A stretch of DNA of 64,000 bases from Synechococcus sp. MVIR-18-1 (GCF_014279835.1 NZ_CP047942.1:992001-1056000), one strand, 5' to 3'; counted from the first letter of the stretch, positions 24,319 to 34,027 are shown. Numbers and translations are program-made. The notes: generated from the sequence alone by a model not told the origin.

Positions 24319-24858
24319 TTATTTGGCTGATTTCGCCCCAGCGAAAGGAGTTTCTACAAATCCCAGCTCAATCAAGCTTTGATAGGCCTTCTGACCTTCG
24401 CTGCTGGCCGGAGTCATCAGACGGACGACCTCAACAAGAACTGGAACTGCAACTTCTGGCTGATTTTGCCGTCTGAACAAAGCGGCCAAACGCAAATTGG
24501 CTTGAGCCAAAAGGGAGAGCGCTTCTCGACCTTTGGAATCCATCTCCCTTGGAATACGTGCATCTAGACCTCTGAAAGCACCGCTGAGATCTCTGTAGAA
24601 AGCCAGAAGCTGCTTTGCAGCAGTCCGGGCACTGTCGTAATCGGTCTTGGCTTGATCGAGATTTCCTGATGCCACTGCGGCATCGCCGCGATTGAGAAGG
24701 CTGCGGACAGCAGCAACATTGAAACCAGCACCGCTTGAAGCCAGTACTTTGCTCACAGAGGAGTTGGTTCCATCTGAAGACTGAGCCAACACCTGCACGG
24801 GAGCAGCAGCCAAACCGGCCAAAAGGGCTAAGGCGGTGATGGTGAGACGGGAACGCAT
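24319..24858 (-). CDS. Exported helical repeat protein
   Basis: 179 aa. Signal peptide about 1-25 ([21 protein letters not shown]). The rest is helical with TPR-like spacing: [57 protein letters not shown] and [18 protein letters not shown]. Such periplasmic or thylakoid-lumen proteins are common in cyanobacteria; function unknown. It lies between bolA and the acyltransferase on the same strand. Confidence 0.8.
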   Translation of the reverse strand: MRSRLTITALALLAGLAAAPVQVLAQSSDGTNSSVSKVLASSGAGFNVAAVRSLLNRGDAAVASGNLDQAKTDYDSARTAAKQLLAFYRDLSGAFRGLDARIPREMDSKGREALSLLAQANLRLAALFRRQNQPEVAVPVLVEVVRLMTPASSEGQKAYQSLIELGFVETPFAGAKSAK

Positions 24859-24884
24859 GAACTGAGCAGGACAGTGGGCGGACT

Positions 24885-25583
24885 TTAGTGGCTTCTTAGC
24901 GGTCGGCCTACCGCTTCTCGGGCCGCTTGTTCAGCCGTATGCATTCGATCTGCTAATTGCTGACTCATATGAGCTGCAGCTTCCCTCCCTGTTCCATCGG
25001 CTAAGAGGGGGGCTTCGAAGCAGATTGCAGCACTACTAGAAGCTGGGGGACTGGCCTCGCTGTAGGCGATCCCTACGGGAACAACGCTGACAGGAATTCC
25101 ATTGGACTTGGACAGCTGGGCAAGACGAACCAGTCCCTGCCTTAAGCGGATTGGTTCATCGGTGCGGTTGATTCGCCCCTCGGGAAAGACCACAACCTGC
25201 TGACCAGCCGCTAAAAGATCGATGGCATAACGAAGCGACGTCAGGGTCGGACGTCCTTGGTCTACGGGAAAGCAGCCGAGTCGATAGAGAAACCAGCCCT
25301 GAAGTCCTTCCATTTCGCTCCGCGTCACCATGAAGCGGCAATCACGGCCAGTAATGCGTCGCCCCGTTGCCATCGGCAAAATCAGGGCATCCCACCGGGC
25401 TCGATGGGTCGGGGCCAGAAGCACAGGCCCTTCCTTGGGCAGATGATGAGCTCCAATGACATGACGCTCTCGGAAATACCAAGGCAATGCAAGGTCTTGC
25501 GTAAACAACATCGCAAGCGATGACCAGAATGGGTTCATTGCTGAACCCAAGACTTCACCTCTAGTTTTCAGAGCACTGCCCAC
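24885..25583 (-). CDS. 1-acyl-glycerol-3-phosphate acyltransferase-like protein (PlsC family)
   Basis: Up to 232 aa; a start at MNPFWSSLAML (residue 16) is likely. PlsC motifs: block I THRARWDAL (HX4D), block II RSEMEGLQGWFLYRLGCFPVD, block III VVVFPEGRINR and a later VPVGIAYSEA. It transfers an acyl chain to a lysophospholipid or related acceptor at the membrane. The acceptor is not certain. Confidence 0.88.
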   Translation of the reverse strand: MGSALKTRGEVLGSAMNPFWSSLAMLFTQDLALPWYFRERHVIGAHHLPKEGPVLLAPTHRARWDALILPMATGRRITGRDCRFMVTRSEMEGLQGWFLYRLGCFPVDQGRPTLTSLRYAIDLLAAGQQVVVFPEGRINRTDEPIRLRQGLVRLAQLSKSNGIPVSVVPVGIAYSEASPPASSSAAICFEAPLLADGTGREAAAHMSQQLADRMHTAEQAAREAVGRPLRSH

Positions 25584-25716
25584 GGCTAGATAGCGCTGTC
25601 CTACAGGGTTGGAATTTAGGTTGCCTCAGTCTCTGTATCGCGGAAGCTTGGGCAGTTAGAGCGGCGTCTCGCTTGCAGACCACCCGCGCATAAAATTAAA
25701 TCTTTGGACGAGGGTT

Positions 25717-26466
25717 GTGGCCAGTCTCGGGGTCAACATTGATCACATTGCCAATGTTCGGCAAGCCAGGCGCACGGTCGAACCTGATCCTGTGCCAATG
25801 GCTTTGATGGCGGAGTTGGGTGGAGCCGATGGGATCACGATTCACCTCAGGGAAGATCGCCGTCATATCCAAGATCGCGACTTAACCCTCTTACGCCAAA
25901 CGGTTCGGACTCGTTTGAATTTGGAAATGGCTGCAACCAAGGAGATGGTGGAGATTGCGCTGCGAGAGCAACCAGACATGGTCACCCTGGTGCCAGAACG
26001 GAGAGAGGAAGTCACAACGGAGGGTGGCTTAGACGTCCGTAGTCAGTGCACGAGCTTGTCTTCTGTGATCGATACCCTCCAGAGCAACGACATTCCTGTG
26101 AGCTTGTTCGTGGATCCAGATCGAAACCAGCTGGAGGCGTGTCAGCAAAGCGGCGCTCGTTGGGTTGAACTCCATACCGGACGTTTTGCGCAGGCCAGCT
26201 GGAGGGAGCAACCCATGACCTTGGCACGTCTCATCGAGGCCACGGAACAAGCGCGTTCGATGGGATTGCGGGTCAACGCAGGCCACGGCTTGACCTATCA
26301 AAATGTGGAGCCCATTGCTGCAATTCCAGGAATGGAAGAGCTCAATATTGGGCACACCATCGTGGCCCGGGCTCTGTCTGTGGGTTTGCAAGAAGCGGTG
26401 AGAGAGATGAAGAGCTTGGTTCAGAATCCCAGACGTGACCCCTTGTTCGGAAGCAGTAGCTCATGA
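25717..26466 (+). CDS. pdxJ: Pyridoxine 5'-phosphate synthase PdxJ
   Basis: 249 aa with a GTG start. It condenses 1-deoxyxylulose 5-phosphate and 3-amino-2-oxopropyl phosphate to pyridoxine 5'-phosphate. TIM-barrel signature: [14 protein letters not shown] at the N terminus, [68 protein letters not shown] and [13 protein letters not shown]. Its stop overlaps the next start by ATGA. Confidence 0.97.
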   Translation: MASLGVNIDHIANVRQARRTVEPDPVPMALMAELGGADGITIHLREDRRHIQDRDLTLLRQTVRTRLNLEMAATKEMVEIALREQPDMVTLVPERREEVTTEGGLDVRSQCTSLSSVIDTLQSNDIPVSLFVDPDRNQLEACQQSGARWVELHTGRFAQASWREQPMTLARLIEATEQARSMGLRVNAGHGLTYQNVEPIAAIPGMEELNIGHTIVARALSVGLQEAVREMKSLVQNPRRDPLFGSSSS

Positions 26467-26783
26467 CCACACATCATTTTGTTGCAGCCAGTACTCGCTT
26501 CTTGACAGAAGAAGAACCCCTTGAAGAAGTGCTTAAAGAAAGACGCAGGCATTACGGCGAACAAGGCAAGGAGATTGACTTTTGGCTTGTGCGCAATCCA
26601 AGTTTTCTGGATGCACCTGAATTGTCTGAGATCAAAGCGAAGGTGCCACAACCTTCAGCCGCAGTCGTTTCTACAGACTCCACCTTCATTACATTCATGA
26701 AGTTGCGTTTGGAATATGTTGTGGAGGGGCAATTCGATGCTCCAACTGATTCCATTCCAAACCCTCTTGCGGAAACACATTAA
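26463..26783 (+). CDS. DUF2488 / MgPME-cyclase-complex family protein
   Basis: 106 aa with [60 protein letters not shown], the signature of DUF2488 proteins. These are annotated as associated with the Mg-protoporphyrin monomethyl-ester cyclase of chlorophyll synthesis. Coupled to pdxJ by ATGA, a link that recurs in cyanobacteria. Confidence 0.88.
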   Translation: MTTHHFVAASTRFLTEEEPLEEVLKERRRHYGEQGKEIDFWLVRNPSFLDAPELSEIKAKVPQPSAAVVSTDSTFITFMKLRLEYVVEGQFDAPTDSIPNPLAETH

Positions 26784-27172
26784 AGGATTCGGTTAAGTCT
26801 GCTTCCAAAGGACGATGACTAACCAGATTGCTAATGAAAGTGATGTTCGTTTCGGATATATATGAGACGTAATCTGTATAGAAATAGGGATACGTGAGGT
26901 AGGTCAACTGATTCTAAATAGAACGCTTGAAGCGCATTCATTGATGTCTGCTTTCAGGCATTTTTGAAAAGTTGATTGTTTTTCTTTGAGCTTGATCGGC
27001 TAGATTATTCTTATTGATTGTCTGGCTAGGGATTGTATTGGCAGTTAGATGGTTAGGGGGGATTTTGTATTGGATATCGCTGTTTTCGTTAAAAAACTCG
27101 AAAATGCGTAAAACCCCGCACGATTGGGATCAATTTTAGTTGTTGCGCTAATGAAACAATGTTTTAATTCTA
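26784..27172. other. AT-rich intergenic stretch
   Basis: No gene, RNA or repeat recognised. It opens the looser accessory-like region that continues to about 33 kb. Confidence 0.5.
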
Positions 27173-27358
27173 ATGGTAAGGCTATTTCTTAAAATCTTGA
27201 CATCGGCAATGGTGATTCGACTTCCTTTGCTTGCAGCCATCTCTGCTTTTGTTTTAGCAGTTGGCCTGGCAGCGGCATCCAATGCTCACCAGGAACTCTT
27301 GAAGCGTCAGCTCTGTTGTGAAGGCTGTCCAGTTGATTTCAAGGTTTGTGAGTTTTAG
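27173..27358 (+). CDS. Small exported Cys-containing protein
   Basis: 61 aa. A hydrophobic helix (VIRLPLLAAISAFVLAVGLA, about 14-34) acts as signal or membrane anchor and is followed by NAHQELLKRQLCCEGCPVDF with four Cys in the last 14 residues, a possible metal or disulphide motif. No family recognised. Confidence 0.45.
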   Translation: MVRLFLKILTSAMVIRLPLLAAISAFVLAVGLAAASNAHQELLKRQLCCEGCPVDFKVCEF

Positions 27359-27610
27359 ATCGATTGGTCTGTGCTTAATCGTTGCGAACTAGAAAAGATG
27401 GCTTTCAGAATCTAGAGCTTGATTTCATGGCGACATGATTTTTCAATCATGTGCAAATCTTTTTCTTCTTGATCTGGTCGTTTCTATTGTGTGGCTATCA
27501 AAGATATACAGTTCTGGCGCTGATGTGAATGGAATGAGGGATAGATATGACCCCCAGCGAGCTGTGATAGTGCCGATGCGTAATAATGAGAAAGGTATAC
27601 AGAGCCTCTA

Positions 27611-27817
27611 GTGGAGTTTAGTCGCAGGGACATTATTCAAGCTCTATGCAATGAATACAAACATTTGTTTAAAGATGCTTATGATCCAGGGGTCGATTTG
27701 TCGTTTGAAGAGTATCAATCAGAGATGGAAGCAAAAACTCTTGAAGAGCTGATTAGGGAAACCTCAACAGATAATGAGTTCTACACCATCGATGACTTTA
27801 TGAAGCGTTATGGATGA
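27611..27817 (+). CDS. Small acidic hypothetical protein, 68 aa
   Basis: GTG start at 27611. Soluble and acidic: FSRRDIIQALCNEYKHLF, DLSFEEYQSEMEAKTLEEL, EFYTIDDFMKRYG. The composition is that of a real folded helical protein. Family not recognised; small proteins of this kind are frequent in marine Synechococcus accessory regions. Confidence 0.55.
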   Translation: MEFSRRDIIQALCNEYKHLFKDAYDPGVDLSFEEYQSEMEAKTLEELIRETSTDNEFYTIDDFMKRYG

Positions 27818-28563
27818 TCGAAGCATGGGATTGTCTTGGCTTGCATTCCAAGCTCTCGCTCTTTTGCTGTTTCAACAGATCGATGCCTCCATTACGGCTC
27901 CTTTGCTGTCGCTGTCTTTTGCACGATGAACGGCAGCTCTCTTGATCCGGAAGACAGCACAGACGCTGGCACCTCGCTTCAAAGTCGTTAGTAATACGTT
28001 GGTTGCAGCATCCATTGATGCAGATCAGTATCGCCTCAGCACAGCCCATTGGTACCTTGATTCGCGAAGGCGAGCACCAGCCATTTAAGGCGTCGGCATG
28101 TCCAATTCGGGCACTTGATTATGACGAATCCCAGATGAGGGATGACGACGTGATTAGGCATCAACAGCGTTCAGAAGTGGAATACGACTGCTAAATTTGT
28201 GTATTGGTTTTGATCGTTCGGGTGTTGATTCAGAGAGATTTAGAATTTTGCTATAGCTCTTATCAGCTCAGCATAAATTGCTACTTCGGATAGTGATTCA
28301 TCTTGTTAATAGCATTAAAGCGGTTTTTAATTGCTAGACACATCATGCCGGATTAATTCATGTTCTTGTGCATTGAACTTGTTTAAATGTACTCATGGAT
28401 GCTTACTTTTATTCTAGGTCCGCATGCACCTTCTAAGCCGAAAGCCCAATTCAATTGATTCGGTTCACAGCAGCAAGCACAGACATAATTAGTCATTAAT
28501 CACTCTCTTTCTTGTCATACACTGGTTGGAGAGCGCTTCAGAATAGGCATCCAAGCAACTGAG
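27818..28563. other. Intergenic stretch with only weak small frames
   Basis: A 48-codon frame starting with TTG at 27942 (contains APRFKVVSNTLVAASIDADQ) is protein-like but unsupported. The 63-codon frame at 28003-28194 is in another frame of the same DNA. No RNA gene or repeat seen. Confidence 0.4.
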
Positions 28564-28743
28564 ATGATGCCTGTTTTGCCCAAGCTCACGCTCAAGGAAG
28601 AGCGTCAAGAACTTGTAAAAAAAATGGCAATGCCCTTCAAAGAAGAACCGAATTACCTGCAAACAAAACAATCATTTTCTTGTTTTGTTTCTCGTATGTC
28701 AGCTCCAAATGTTCTGCATTGTCTTGCTGTGATGGATGGCTAA
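28564..28743 (+). CDS. Possible small protein, 59 aa
   Basis: Frame MMPVLPKLTLKEERQELVKK, then MAMPFKEEPNYLQTKQ, ending NVLHCLAVMDG. Charged N-terminal helix, plausible composition. The opposite-strand frame covering the same DNA looks like a shadow. No family recognised. Confidence 0.4.
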   Translation: MMPVLPKLTLKEERQELVKKMAMPFKEEPNYLQTKQSFSCFVSRMSAPNVLHCLAVMDG

Positions 28744-28919
28744 TCGTTGCCTTTCGCATCTTTTTGTCTCTAAGTGGTCGTTTCTTGATCCAAGTTGGTA
28801 TCAATGAGGGTTCTGATCAATATCGGCCAAGGCTCTCGGTGGCATAGCTGTTATGCCACTAATCTCTTGTTGAGAGGATTAAGATGAGACTCCTTAGATT
28901 TTATGCGGCTAACGATTTG

Positions 28920-29315
28920 ATGCAGCAACTCACTTGGATCCAATTTGATTGGGCGGTGGAGACAATCACTGCACGCTATGTCTCTCATTCATTCTCTGGT
29001 GTTTATGGAGTTCCGCGTGGTGGAGTTTGCTTAGCAGCGGCCTTGAGTCACTCGCTCACCCTTCCCTGGCTCTCAGAGCCAAAAGACGGATGTCTTGTTG
29101 TGGATGATGTGTATGAAACTGGCCAGACTTTGTCCTCGATTCGTGATCAAGTTGATGCCACTTTTGTGGTTTGGATGAGCAAAGTTCCTCCAGAATGGTG
29201 GAATGCTGCAATAACAACCTCACCCGATGAATGGTTGGTCTTTCCTTGGGAGAAAGTAGCGTTTGCGGCAGAGGATGAAGCTCGCTATCGGGCCTCAAGA
29301 TCCAAGACTCCCTAA
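28920..29315 (+). CDS. Phosphoribosyltransferase-like protein
   Basis: 131 aa from MQQLTWIQFDW; a start 12 codons earlier is possible. GVYGVPRGGVCLAAALSHSL and the PRPP-binding loop CLVVDDVYETGQTLSS are typical of type I phosphoribosyltransferases. The C-terminal WEKVAFAAEDEARYR is seen in PRTases of the xanthine/hypoxanthine type. It likely joins a base to PRPP. The nucleoside deoxyribosyltransferase gene follows after eight bases, forming a nucleobase salvage pair. Confidence 0.8.
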   Translation: MQQLTWIQFDWAVETITARYVSHSFSGVYGVPRGGVCLAAALSHSLTLPWLSEPKDGCLVVDDVYETGQTLSSIRDQVDATFVVWMSKVPPEWWNAAITTSPDEWLVFPWEKVAFAAEDEARYRASRSKTP

Positions 29316-29323
29316 GACTTTTC

Positions 29324-29791
29324 ATGACATCGAAAACGATTTACCTCGCCTCTCCATATGGGTTCTCTGCACAATGCAAACGTCTCTTGCTTCCAGAGTT
29401 TGTTGCTGCTCTGTCCCATTTAGGCCTCATGGTCTGGGAGCCATTTGAGCGCAATGGGCATGTCGACACCACCAAGCCTGGATGGGCATTTCGGGTGGCC
29501 CAGCAATGCATGCAGGATGTTCGAGACGCTGACGGAGTTTTTGCCATCGTGAATGGAACCCCTCCAGATGAAGGGGTGATGGTGGAGGTTGGAGCTGCTT
29601 ATGCACTCAATAAGCCTGTTTTCCTGTTCCGTGATGACTTTCGCCGTTGCACTGATTCTGATCAGTACCCTCTCAACTTGATGCTGTTCGCCGGGTTGCC
29701 TGAAACCAACTGGGATGAGATGGTATTCAATTCAATTGATTCGATTAAAGATCAAGGAAGTGCTTTGGGACAGTGGGCTCAATCAGGTTGA
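29324..29791 (+). CDS. Nucleoside 2-deoxyribosyltransferase-family protein
   Basis: 155 aa. TIYLASPYGFSAQCKR at the N terminus, DADGVFAIVNGTPPDEGVMVEVGAAYALNKPVFLFRDDFR in the middle: the Asp pair and the catalytic Glu in the GVMVEVG segment are those of the NDT family, which swaps bases between deoxynucleosides. It is in one operon with the phosphoribosyltransferase upstream and overlaps the convergent DUF3598 gene by 13 bases. Confidence 0.85.
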   Translation: MTSKTIYLASPYGFSAQCKRLLLPEFVAALSHLGLMVWEPFERNGHVDTTKPGWAFRVAQQCMQDVRDADGVFAIVNGTPPDEGVMVEVGAAYALNKPVFLFRDDFRRCTDSDQYPLNLMLFAGLPETNWDEMVFNSIDSIKDQGSALGQWAQSG

Positions 29792-30405
29792 TCAATCCAT
29801 TCGTTGGCCAACGGGGTAAGCGCTCCTGCAGCGTTGTACTGACGCAGGATTTGATGTGTGATCCCATGGTGATCGCACCAGCGAATGCCACAGCCTGTGA
29901 TGTCTCCTTGTTGGCGATCTCTGGGGTCAATGAATAGTTCTACGCCTGGTTCTGGTTGCCAAATCGAATACGATCCAAAGGTTGATGATTGGCAGTGAAG
30001 TGGCTGCGATGGACTGACTTGATCTGTGCCTTTTTTTGTTTCGACGACATAAATGACGCGATCCAGTCTGCTTACACCATGGCGAACGATCATGCGCCGA
30101 CGTTGTTGTTGATTGACAACACAAAGCTCTGCTACCCAGCTCCATGGCGTGATGTAATCGGGACCTGTTGACCAGTCTCCCGTCTGGGTGACTTGCATGG
30201 TTGGAGGTAACGATTCAAAATTCATTGACTGCTGACGACCACTCTCTGTGTAAGTCAAACATGTCTGAATGATGCCCTCAGTTTCCTCTACTTCAAGAGA
30301 TGTGGAAAAGCGTTCCTGTTCTTTGGCAGTGTGATCTAGCCTGATAAAACATCCTTGCCAATGCCCACTATTATGCAAGAGCAATATGTTTCGGGGATCG
30401 TTCAT
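29779..30405 (-). CDS. DUF3598 family protein (lipocalin-like)
   Basis: 208 aa. NSGHWQGCFIRLD, ETEGIIQTCLTYTESG, the GDWSTGPDYITPWSWVAELC region and RRRMIVRHGVSRLDRVIYVVE fit the cyanobacterial DUF3598 family, a predicted beta-barrel related to phycobiliprotein lyase (CpcS-like) lipocalin folds. No role established. It converges with the deoxyribosyltransferase gene. Confidence 0.75.
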   Translation of the reverse strand: MNDPRNILLLHNSGHWQGCFIRLDHTAKEQERFSTSLEVEETEGIIQTCLTYTESGRQQSMNFESLPPTMQVTQTGDWSTGPDYITPWSWVAELCVVNQQQRRRMIVRHGVSRLDRVIYVVETKKGTDQVSPSQPLHCQSSTFGSYSIWQPEPGVELFIDPRDRQQGDITGCGIRWCDHHGITHQILRQYNAAGALTPLANEWIDQPD

Positions 30406-30485
30406 AGGGAGGGGGGTAGAGTGTTAATAATCACCATTAATGTAGATTTCTATAATCTGTTTTGGCGTTCTTTGTTTTCTGTTGA

Positions 30486-31067
30486 TCAGGAAAGTCCCAT
30501 AATTTTTTTATAGGCAGGCCTTTCACGAGTGGCTTGGATCAGTGATTCCACAGCGGGATATGCGCCTAAGTCCTCGTTCGGAAAGAATAACTTGATATAT
30601 GCCAAGTAAGATGAGATTGCGCAATCAGCAGCGCCCCACTTATTATTGATGAAATACCCTTTAGCGATTTCTGAATTGAGTTCGGCTAAAAGTCGAGGCA
30701 ATATCTTCGCTTTTTGATCGGGAACGAAGATTGCAAATGCTAATGTTGAATTTGCAAAGTGTGTCCATTGGCTGATTAACGATCGATCGCCAGGTCTTAG
30801 GATTTCAGCTCCGTGATGCTCTGCTAAGTGCAACAGAATAGCGCCTGATTCGAATAAGATAAGAGGTTGATTATTGGTATCGAGAACGGAATCATCTTTC
30901 ATTGCTGGAAGTTTTCCGAATGGATTAATCGCCAAAAAATCATCTTTTAGATGTTGACCGTTAGCCAAAGAGAGTTCTACGAGTTCGTAGGGTATACCCA
31001 TTTCTTCCATGTACCAGCGGGGCATGGATGCACGCGTTTGTGGTCCGCCGTAAAGGATGATTGCCAT
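30486..31067 (-). CDS. Glutathione S-transferase
   Basis: 193 aa. N-terminal thioredoxin fold ILYGGPQTRASMPRWYMEEM, cis-Pro in FLAINPFGKLPAM and the glutathione-binding LFESGAILLHLAEHH; then the all-helical domain with WGAADCAISSYLAY and a YPAVESLIQATRERPAYKK ending. Normal length for cyanobacterial GSTs. Substrate unknown. Confidence 0.9.
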   Translation of the reverse strand: MAIILYGGPQTRASMPRWYMEEMGIPYELVELSLANGQHLKDDFLAINPFGKLPAMKDDSVLDTNNQPLILFESGAILLHLAEHHGAEILRPGDRSLISQWTHFANSTLAFAIFVPDQKAKILPRLLAELNSEIAKGYFINNKWGAADCAISSYLAYIKLFFPNEDLGAYPAVESLIQATRERPAYKKIMGLS

Positions 31068-31325
31068 CGCTGATGAGGTTTTCGATTCTCTTGCAATATT
31101 AGTTGATGGAAGGTTTTATTCGCTGGTTTCAAACTGTTGATACGGACTGATATCTTTGTCTTTTGTTTTCATATGTAGATAATTGATGATTAATTCATAC
31201 AAGCTTTGTTTTGTATTTTATTAAACCGGGGCGTTGTTGGCAAGTCTTATGAATTCCCCTAGCTTGGGGGTGCGGCTTGCTGGTTTGCTGATGCACGTTG
31301 ATGCTACGTGACTCTCAATGTTGAG

Positions 31326-32333
31326 TTAAGTTGATAGGCTCTCACGCAACTTTTGATCTATTAGATTTTTGCTAAGGGTCCATAGCTTTTCTGCAAGTTG
31401 TTCGTTACTGGCTTCATCGCTGGGTTCCGCCTCTTTAAAAAGATGATGTCCAGGTCTGATCAATTGATTGCTCATGTATCGGAATCCACTCTGCTCGTAG
31501 CTATCTCCATCGGCTAGTTCTGCAAGTAGGGAGCCTGCTTTTTGTAGTGTTTCTGTCAGTCTTAGCAAATCTCTTGCGACGAAACTGAAGAGCGCAAGGC
31601 CGACGGGATTTTGTTGTCGACTTGTTCTAAAAAATCCGCCGCTTCCTTTGGGAATGACCAGGCCTGGACTCCATGCCAACACGGGTATCTCTTCTCCCCT
31701 TTGCTTGAGTTGGTTGGCAAGATGTCGTCCCATCAGGATATTGCAGAGTTTGCTGTCTTTATAGGCTTTGTCGGCATCAAAGATCTTTTGGCCATTGAGC
31801 ATGGCGATGCTTTCATGCGGCCTTAATCCCTCGAGAGCACCAAGTGTGGCAGGTTGACCAACCCGTCCTCCTCCGCTGTTCGGATTGTGCACTTCTGAGC
31901 TCGTAATCACCAGTCTTGGTCTTTTGCTTTTTTGTAGTAATGGTAATAAACGCATGAGGATGAGTTGATGGGCAAGGTGATTGATGCAGAACGTTTCTTC
32001 TATTCCTTGTTTTGTAAATTGTGGGTTTCTGATTCCAACATTTTGAATCCCTGCATTAAGAATTAAAGTATCAATCGGCTCATTAATCTGAAGGAGTCTG
32101 CTGCAACCAGTTTCAATCTCTACAAGATTTTTAAGGTTGATCGCTATTCCTTTTGCTGTTGTTTGTTTTGGTTCACTTGCTGATAGTGCCTTGACTGTTT
32201 CCGTGCATCGCTCTTCTGTACGACAGAGGAGTAAGAGTTGATGCCCTCTTTGCATCAACTGTTTACTTGCCTCCAGTCCGATGCCAGAACTTCCTCCTGT
32301 GATTAGGATTCGACGCGATAGTTCATGCTTCAT
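31326..32333 (-). CDS. Short-chain dehydrogenase/reductase, LPOR-like subgroup
   Basis: 335 aa. NAD(P)-binding TGGSSGIGLEASKQL, NAG motif LILNAGIQN, catalytic Ser in LVITSSEVHN and the Tyr-Lys pair in KAYKDSKLCN, the last shared with light-dependent protochlorophyllide oxidoreductase. The C-terminal AGSLLAELADGDSYEQSGF also resembles LPOR-type SDRs. It lacks other LPOR features, so a retinol-dehydrogenase-like SDR of unknown substrate is more likely than chlorophyll synthesis. Confidence 0.85.
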   Translation of the reverse strand: MKHELSRRILITGGSSGIGLEASKQLMQRGHQLLLLCRTEERCTETVKALSASEPKQTTAKGIAINLKNLVEIETGCSRLLQINEPIDTLILNAGIQNVGIRNPQFTKQGIEETFCINHLAHQLILMRLLPLLQKSKRPRLVITSSEVHNPNSGGGRVGQPATLGALEGLRPHESIAMLNGQKIFDADKAYKDSKLCNILMGRHLANQLKQRGEEIPVLAWSPGLVIPKGSGGFFRTSRQQNPVGLALFSFVARDLLRLTETLQKAGSLLAELADGDSYEQSGFRYMSNQLIRPGHHLFKEAEPSDEASNEQLAEKLWTLSKNLIDQKLRESLST

Positions 32334-32427
32334 TGAGGTGTTTATTTAGCTAAATATTGGGCTTATAAGTTTTGGTGTATCCGTTAACCCTTTCTGCAAG
32401 TTGTTTGTTCATTCCTTGTTGATGATT

Positions 32428-32667
32428 TTATTGCTGTGGAATGCGTTCCCACCATGATGGCTTTAGGAATGTGTCTTCGCGGTCTGTCTCTATTAGGTCA
32501 CCGTTATTGAATTGATCAAAGTCATGGGGGTGAATGTCAAATCCTTTTTCTTTGGCAATGTTGCATTGATCATCAACGTCAGCGCACTGACTTGACGCGC
32601 AGAGCGCTTTCAAAGTCGCATCCGCTTTGATCGCATTGGCAAGGTCGATGACGGCCTGAGCGGACAT
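32428..32667 (-). CDS. Nif11-domain protein
   Basis: 79 aa from MSAQAVIDLANAIKADATL; the frame is open to 32706. The helical start and CNIAKEKGFDIHPHDFDQF match the Nif11 domain, found in cyanobacterial proteins and in leaders of ribosomal peptide natural products. There is no GG cleavage site or core-like tail and no modification enzyme nearby, so a precursor peptide role is not supported. Confidence 0.7.
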   Translation of the reverse strand: MSAQAVIDLANAIKADATLKALCASSQCADVDDQCNIAKEKGFDIHPHDFDQFNNGDLIETDREDTFLKPSWWERIPQQ

Positions 32668-32884
32668 TGGCTTTTTGTATGTACTTCTCCTTGCTAGCGC
32701 CGACATTCGCCTTTTGGGTTGCTTGACGCTTGATCGGATGTTCCCGTGAAGGATCTGTTTACAACCTCTAGCCCCTTTGAGTTCCAGGGAAGGCGTTGCT
32801 CCTGATGGTTCTCAGCATTTCGTTGCGTTGATGACGTTCGGCTTGCGGTGTTGCTATGCCAAAGTCAGTCATGGTTTGGAAGCG

Positions 32885-33235
32885 ATGAAAGGACTGCGCT
32901 TGGCACTCTGCGTCTTGCCCTTCCTGAGTGGTGGTGTGGTCTACGCCGACTCCATTTCTTCCTCGATGATTCAATTGCAGGTTGGTCAGCCGATTCGCGC
33001 TGCCGATGCATCGTTGTTGGCATCTGGTTGGTTGCCAAAACCCGATCCAGCCATTGAGGGCCTTGAGCAGGATTCATCTGGACCAACACTTCCTGCCCTC
33101 TCGTCCTGTTCTGGCACTGGAATTGGCTTTTGTCGCTACGACTATGCCCGTGACCGACAGAGGCTTTCGGTGGTCACGGTTCCTTCACCTTCGTCAGATG
33201 TGTCTGGATTGGTGCAGCGTTGGTGGATCGAATAA
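32885..33235 (+). CDS. Small exported protein
   Basis: 116 aa from MKGLRLALCVLPFLSGGVVYA (signal peptide, cleavage near YADS). The mature part includes MIQLQVGQPIRAADASLLASG, a Cys pair (SSCSGTGIGFCRYDYA) and VVTVPSPSSDV. Family not recognised. Confidence 0.65.
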   Translation: MKGLRLALCVLPFLSGGVVYADSISSSMIQLQVGQPIRAADASLLASGWLPKPDPAIEGLEQDSSGPTLPALSSCSGTGIGFCRYDYARDRQRLSVVTVPSPSSDVSGLVQRWWIE

Positions 33236-33238
33236 TTT

Positions 33239-33475
33239 TTAGCCAATGGCGTTTGTGAGCCGGAGCGTTCCCCAAAGATCGAAGACGCAAAAGATCACCC
33301 CGATCACGATTAAGTCCCAGGCTCGATGACGGATAGCCCACGGAGCCAGAAATATCTCAGCAATTCCGTGAAGGGCTGTTCCTAGAGCTACGTACTCGAG
33401 CACGAGCAATCCGTGTGCCAGCAGGAACAACCCGCTGGCAGCGAAGCGCATCAACACTCGCCAGGAGGTAGACAC
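33239..33475 (-). CDS. Small integral membrane protein, 78 aa
   Basis: Two hydrophobic segments (FAASGLFLLAHGLLVLEYVA and LIVIGVIFCVFDLWGTL) separated by a basic loop (APWAIRHRAWD). No family recognised. Its stop is three bases from the stop of the convergent exported protein at 33235. Confidence 0.65.
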   Translation of the reverse strand: MSTSWRVLMRFAASGLFLLAHGLLVLEYVALGTALHGIAEIFLAPWAIRHRAWDLIVIGVIFCVFDLWGTLRLTNAIG

Positions 33476-33580
33476 AGCGTTTGCGAAACAGATTCAAACC
33501 TTACCGGTCTTTATTCCTGCGTTGTTCTCCTCTCGCATTAATGGGTACTGTTGAGAAGAGTTATTCCGGTGCAGACGCTA

Positions 33581-34027
33581 ATGGCCTCGTTGCCAGTTCC
33601 GGTTGAAGGGCCTCTTGAGCGTGGGTTGCACCAGGACGGCAGGCGTTTAACGCCACAGAGGCGCTTGATTCTCGATCTTTTTGAACAAATTGGCGGGGGC
33701 ACTCACCTCAGCGCTGAAGATGTCCACCGCTTGCTGGTCGATTCGAAGGCGCGGGTTTCATTGGCGACGATTTACCGGACGTTGAGACTCTTGGTTGAAA
33801 TGGGATTTCTCCAAGAGCTCGAACTCAGTGATGGGGGCCGTCGTTTTGAGCTTTCAAGCGGTGATCATGGAGATCATCATCATTTAATTTGCGTTCGCTG
33901 CGGCCGCACCGAAGAATTTGAAAGCACTCCCGTACTTGAGGCTGGCCGTGAAGCAGCCAAGCGTTTCAACTTTGAATTGATCGAATCGAGTTTGACTGTT
34001 CGCGCCGTTTGTCCTAACTGCCTGTGA
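33581..34027 (+). CDS. Fur-family metalloregulator
   Basis: 148 aa from MASLPVPVEGPLE; in-frame TTG 33551 and GTG 33569 lie upstream. Winged helix LTPQRRLILDLFEQ, HLSAEDVHRLL, VSLATIYRTLRLLVEMG and the metal region GDHGDHHHLICVRCGRTEEF, with a second Cys pair CPNCL at the end. The two CxxC motifs form a structural Zn site as in Fur/PerR/Zur. Which metal or peroxide it senses cannot be told from sequence alone. Confidence 0.9.
   Translation: MASLPVPVEGPLERGLHQDGRRLTPQRRLILDLFEQIGGGTHLSAEDVHRLLVDSKARVSLATIYRTLRLLVEMGFLQELELSDGGRRFELSSGDHGDHHHLICVRCGRTEEFESTPVLEAGREAAKRFNFELIESSLTVRAVCPNCL

Noticed and set aside
28003-28194. 63-codon frame
   Set aside because: Competes with a second small frame in the same DNA; neither has support.
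31326-32333. Protochlorophyllide oxidoreductase
   Set aside because: The YKDSK motif and parts of the C terminus match, but the N-terminal half and Cys positions of true LPOR are not seen.
32428-32667. Ribosomal peptide natural-product precursor (Nif11 leader)
   Set aside because: No double-Gly cleavage site, no core-like tail, and no modifying or export genes nearby.
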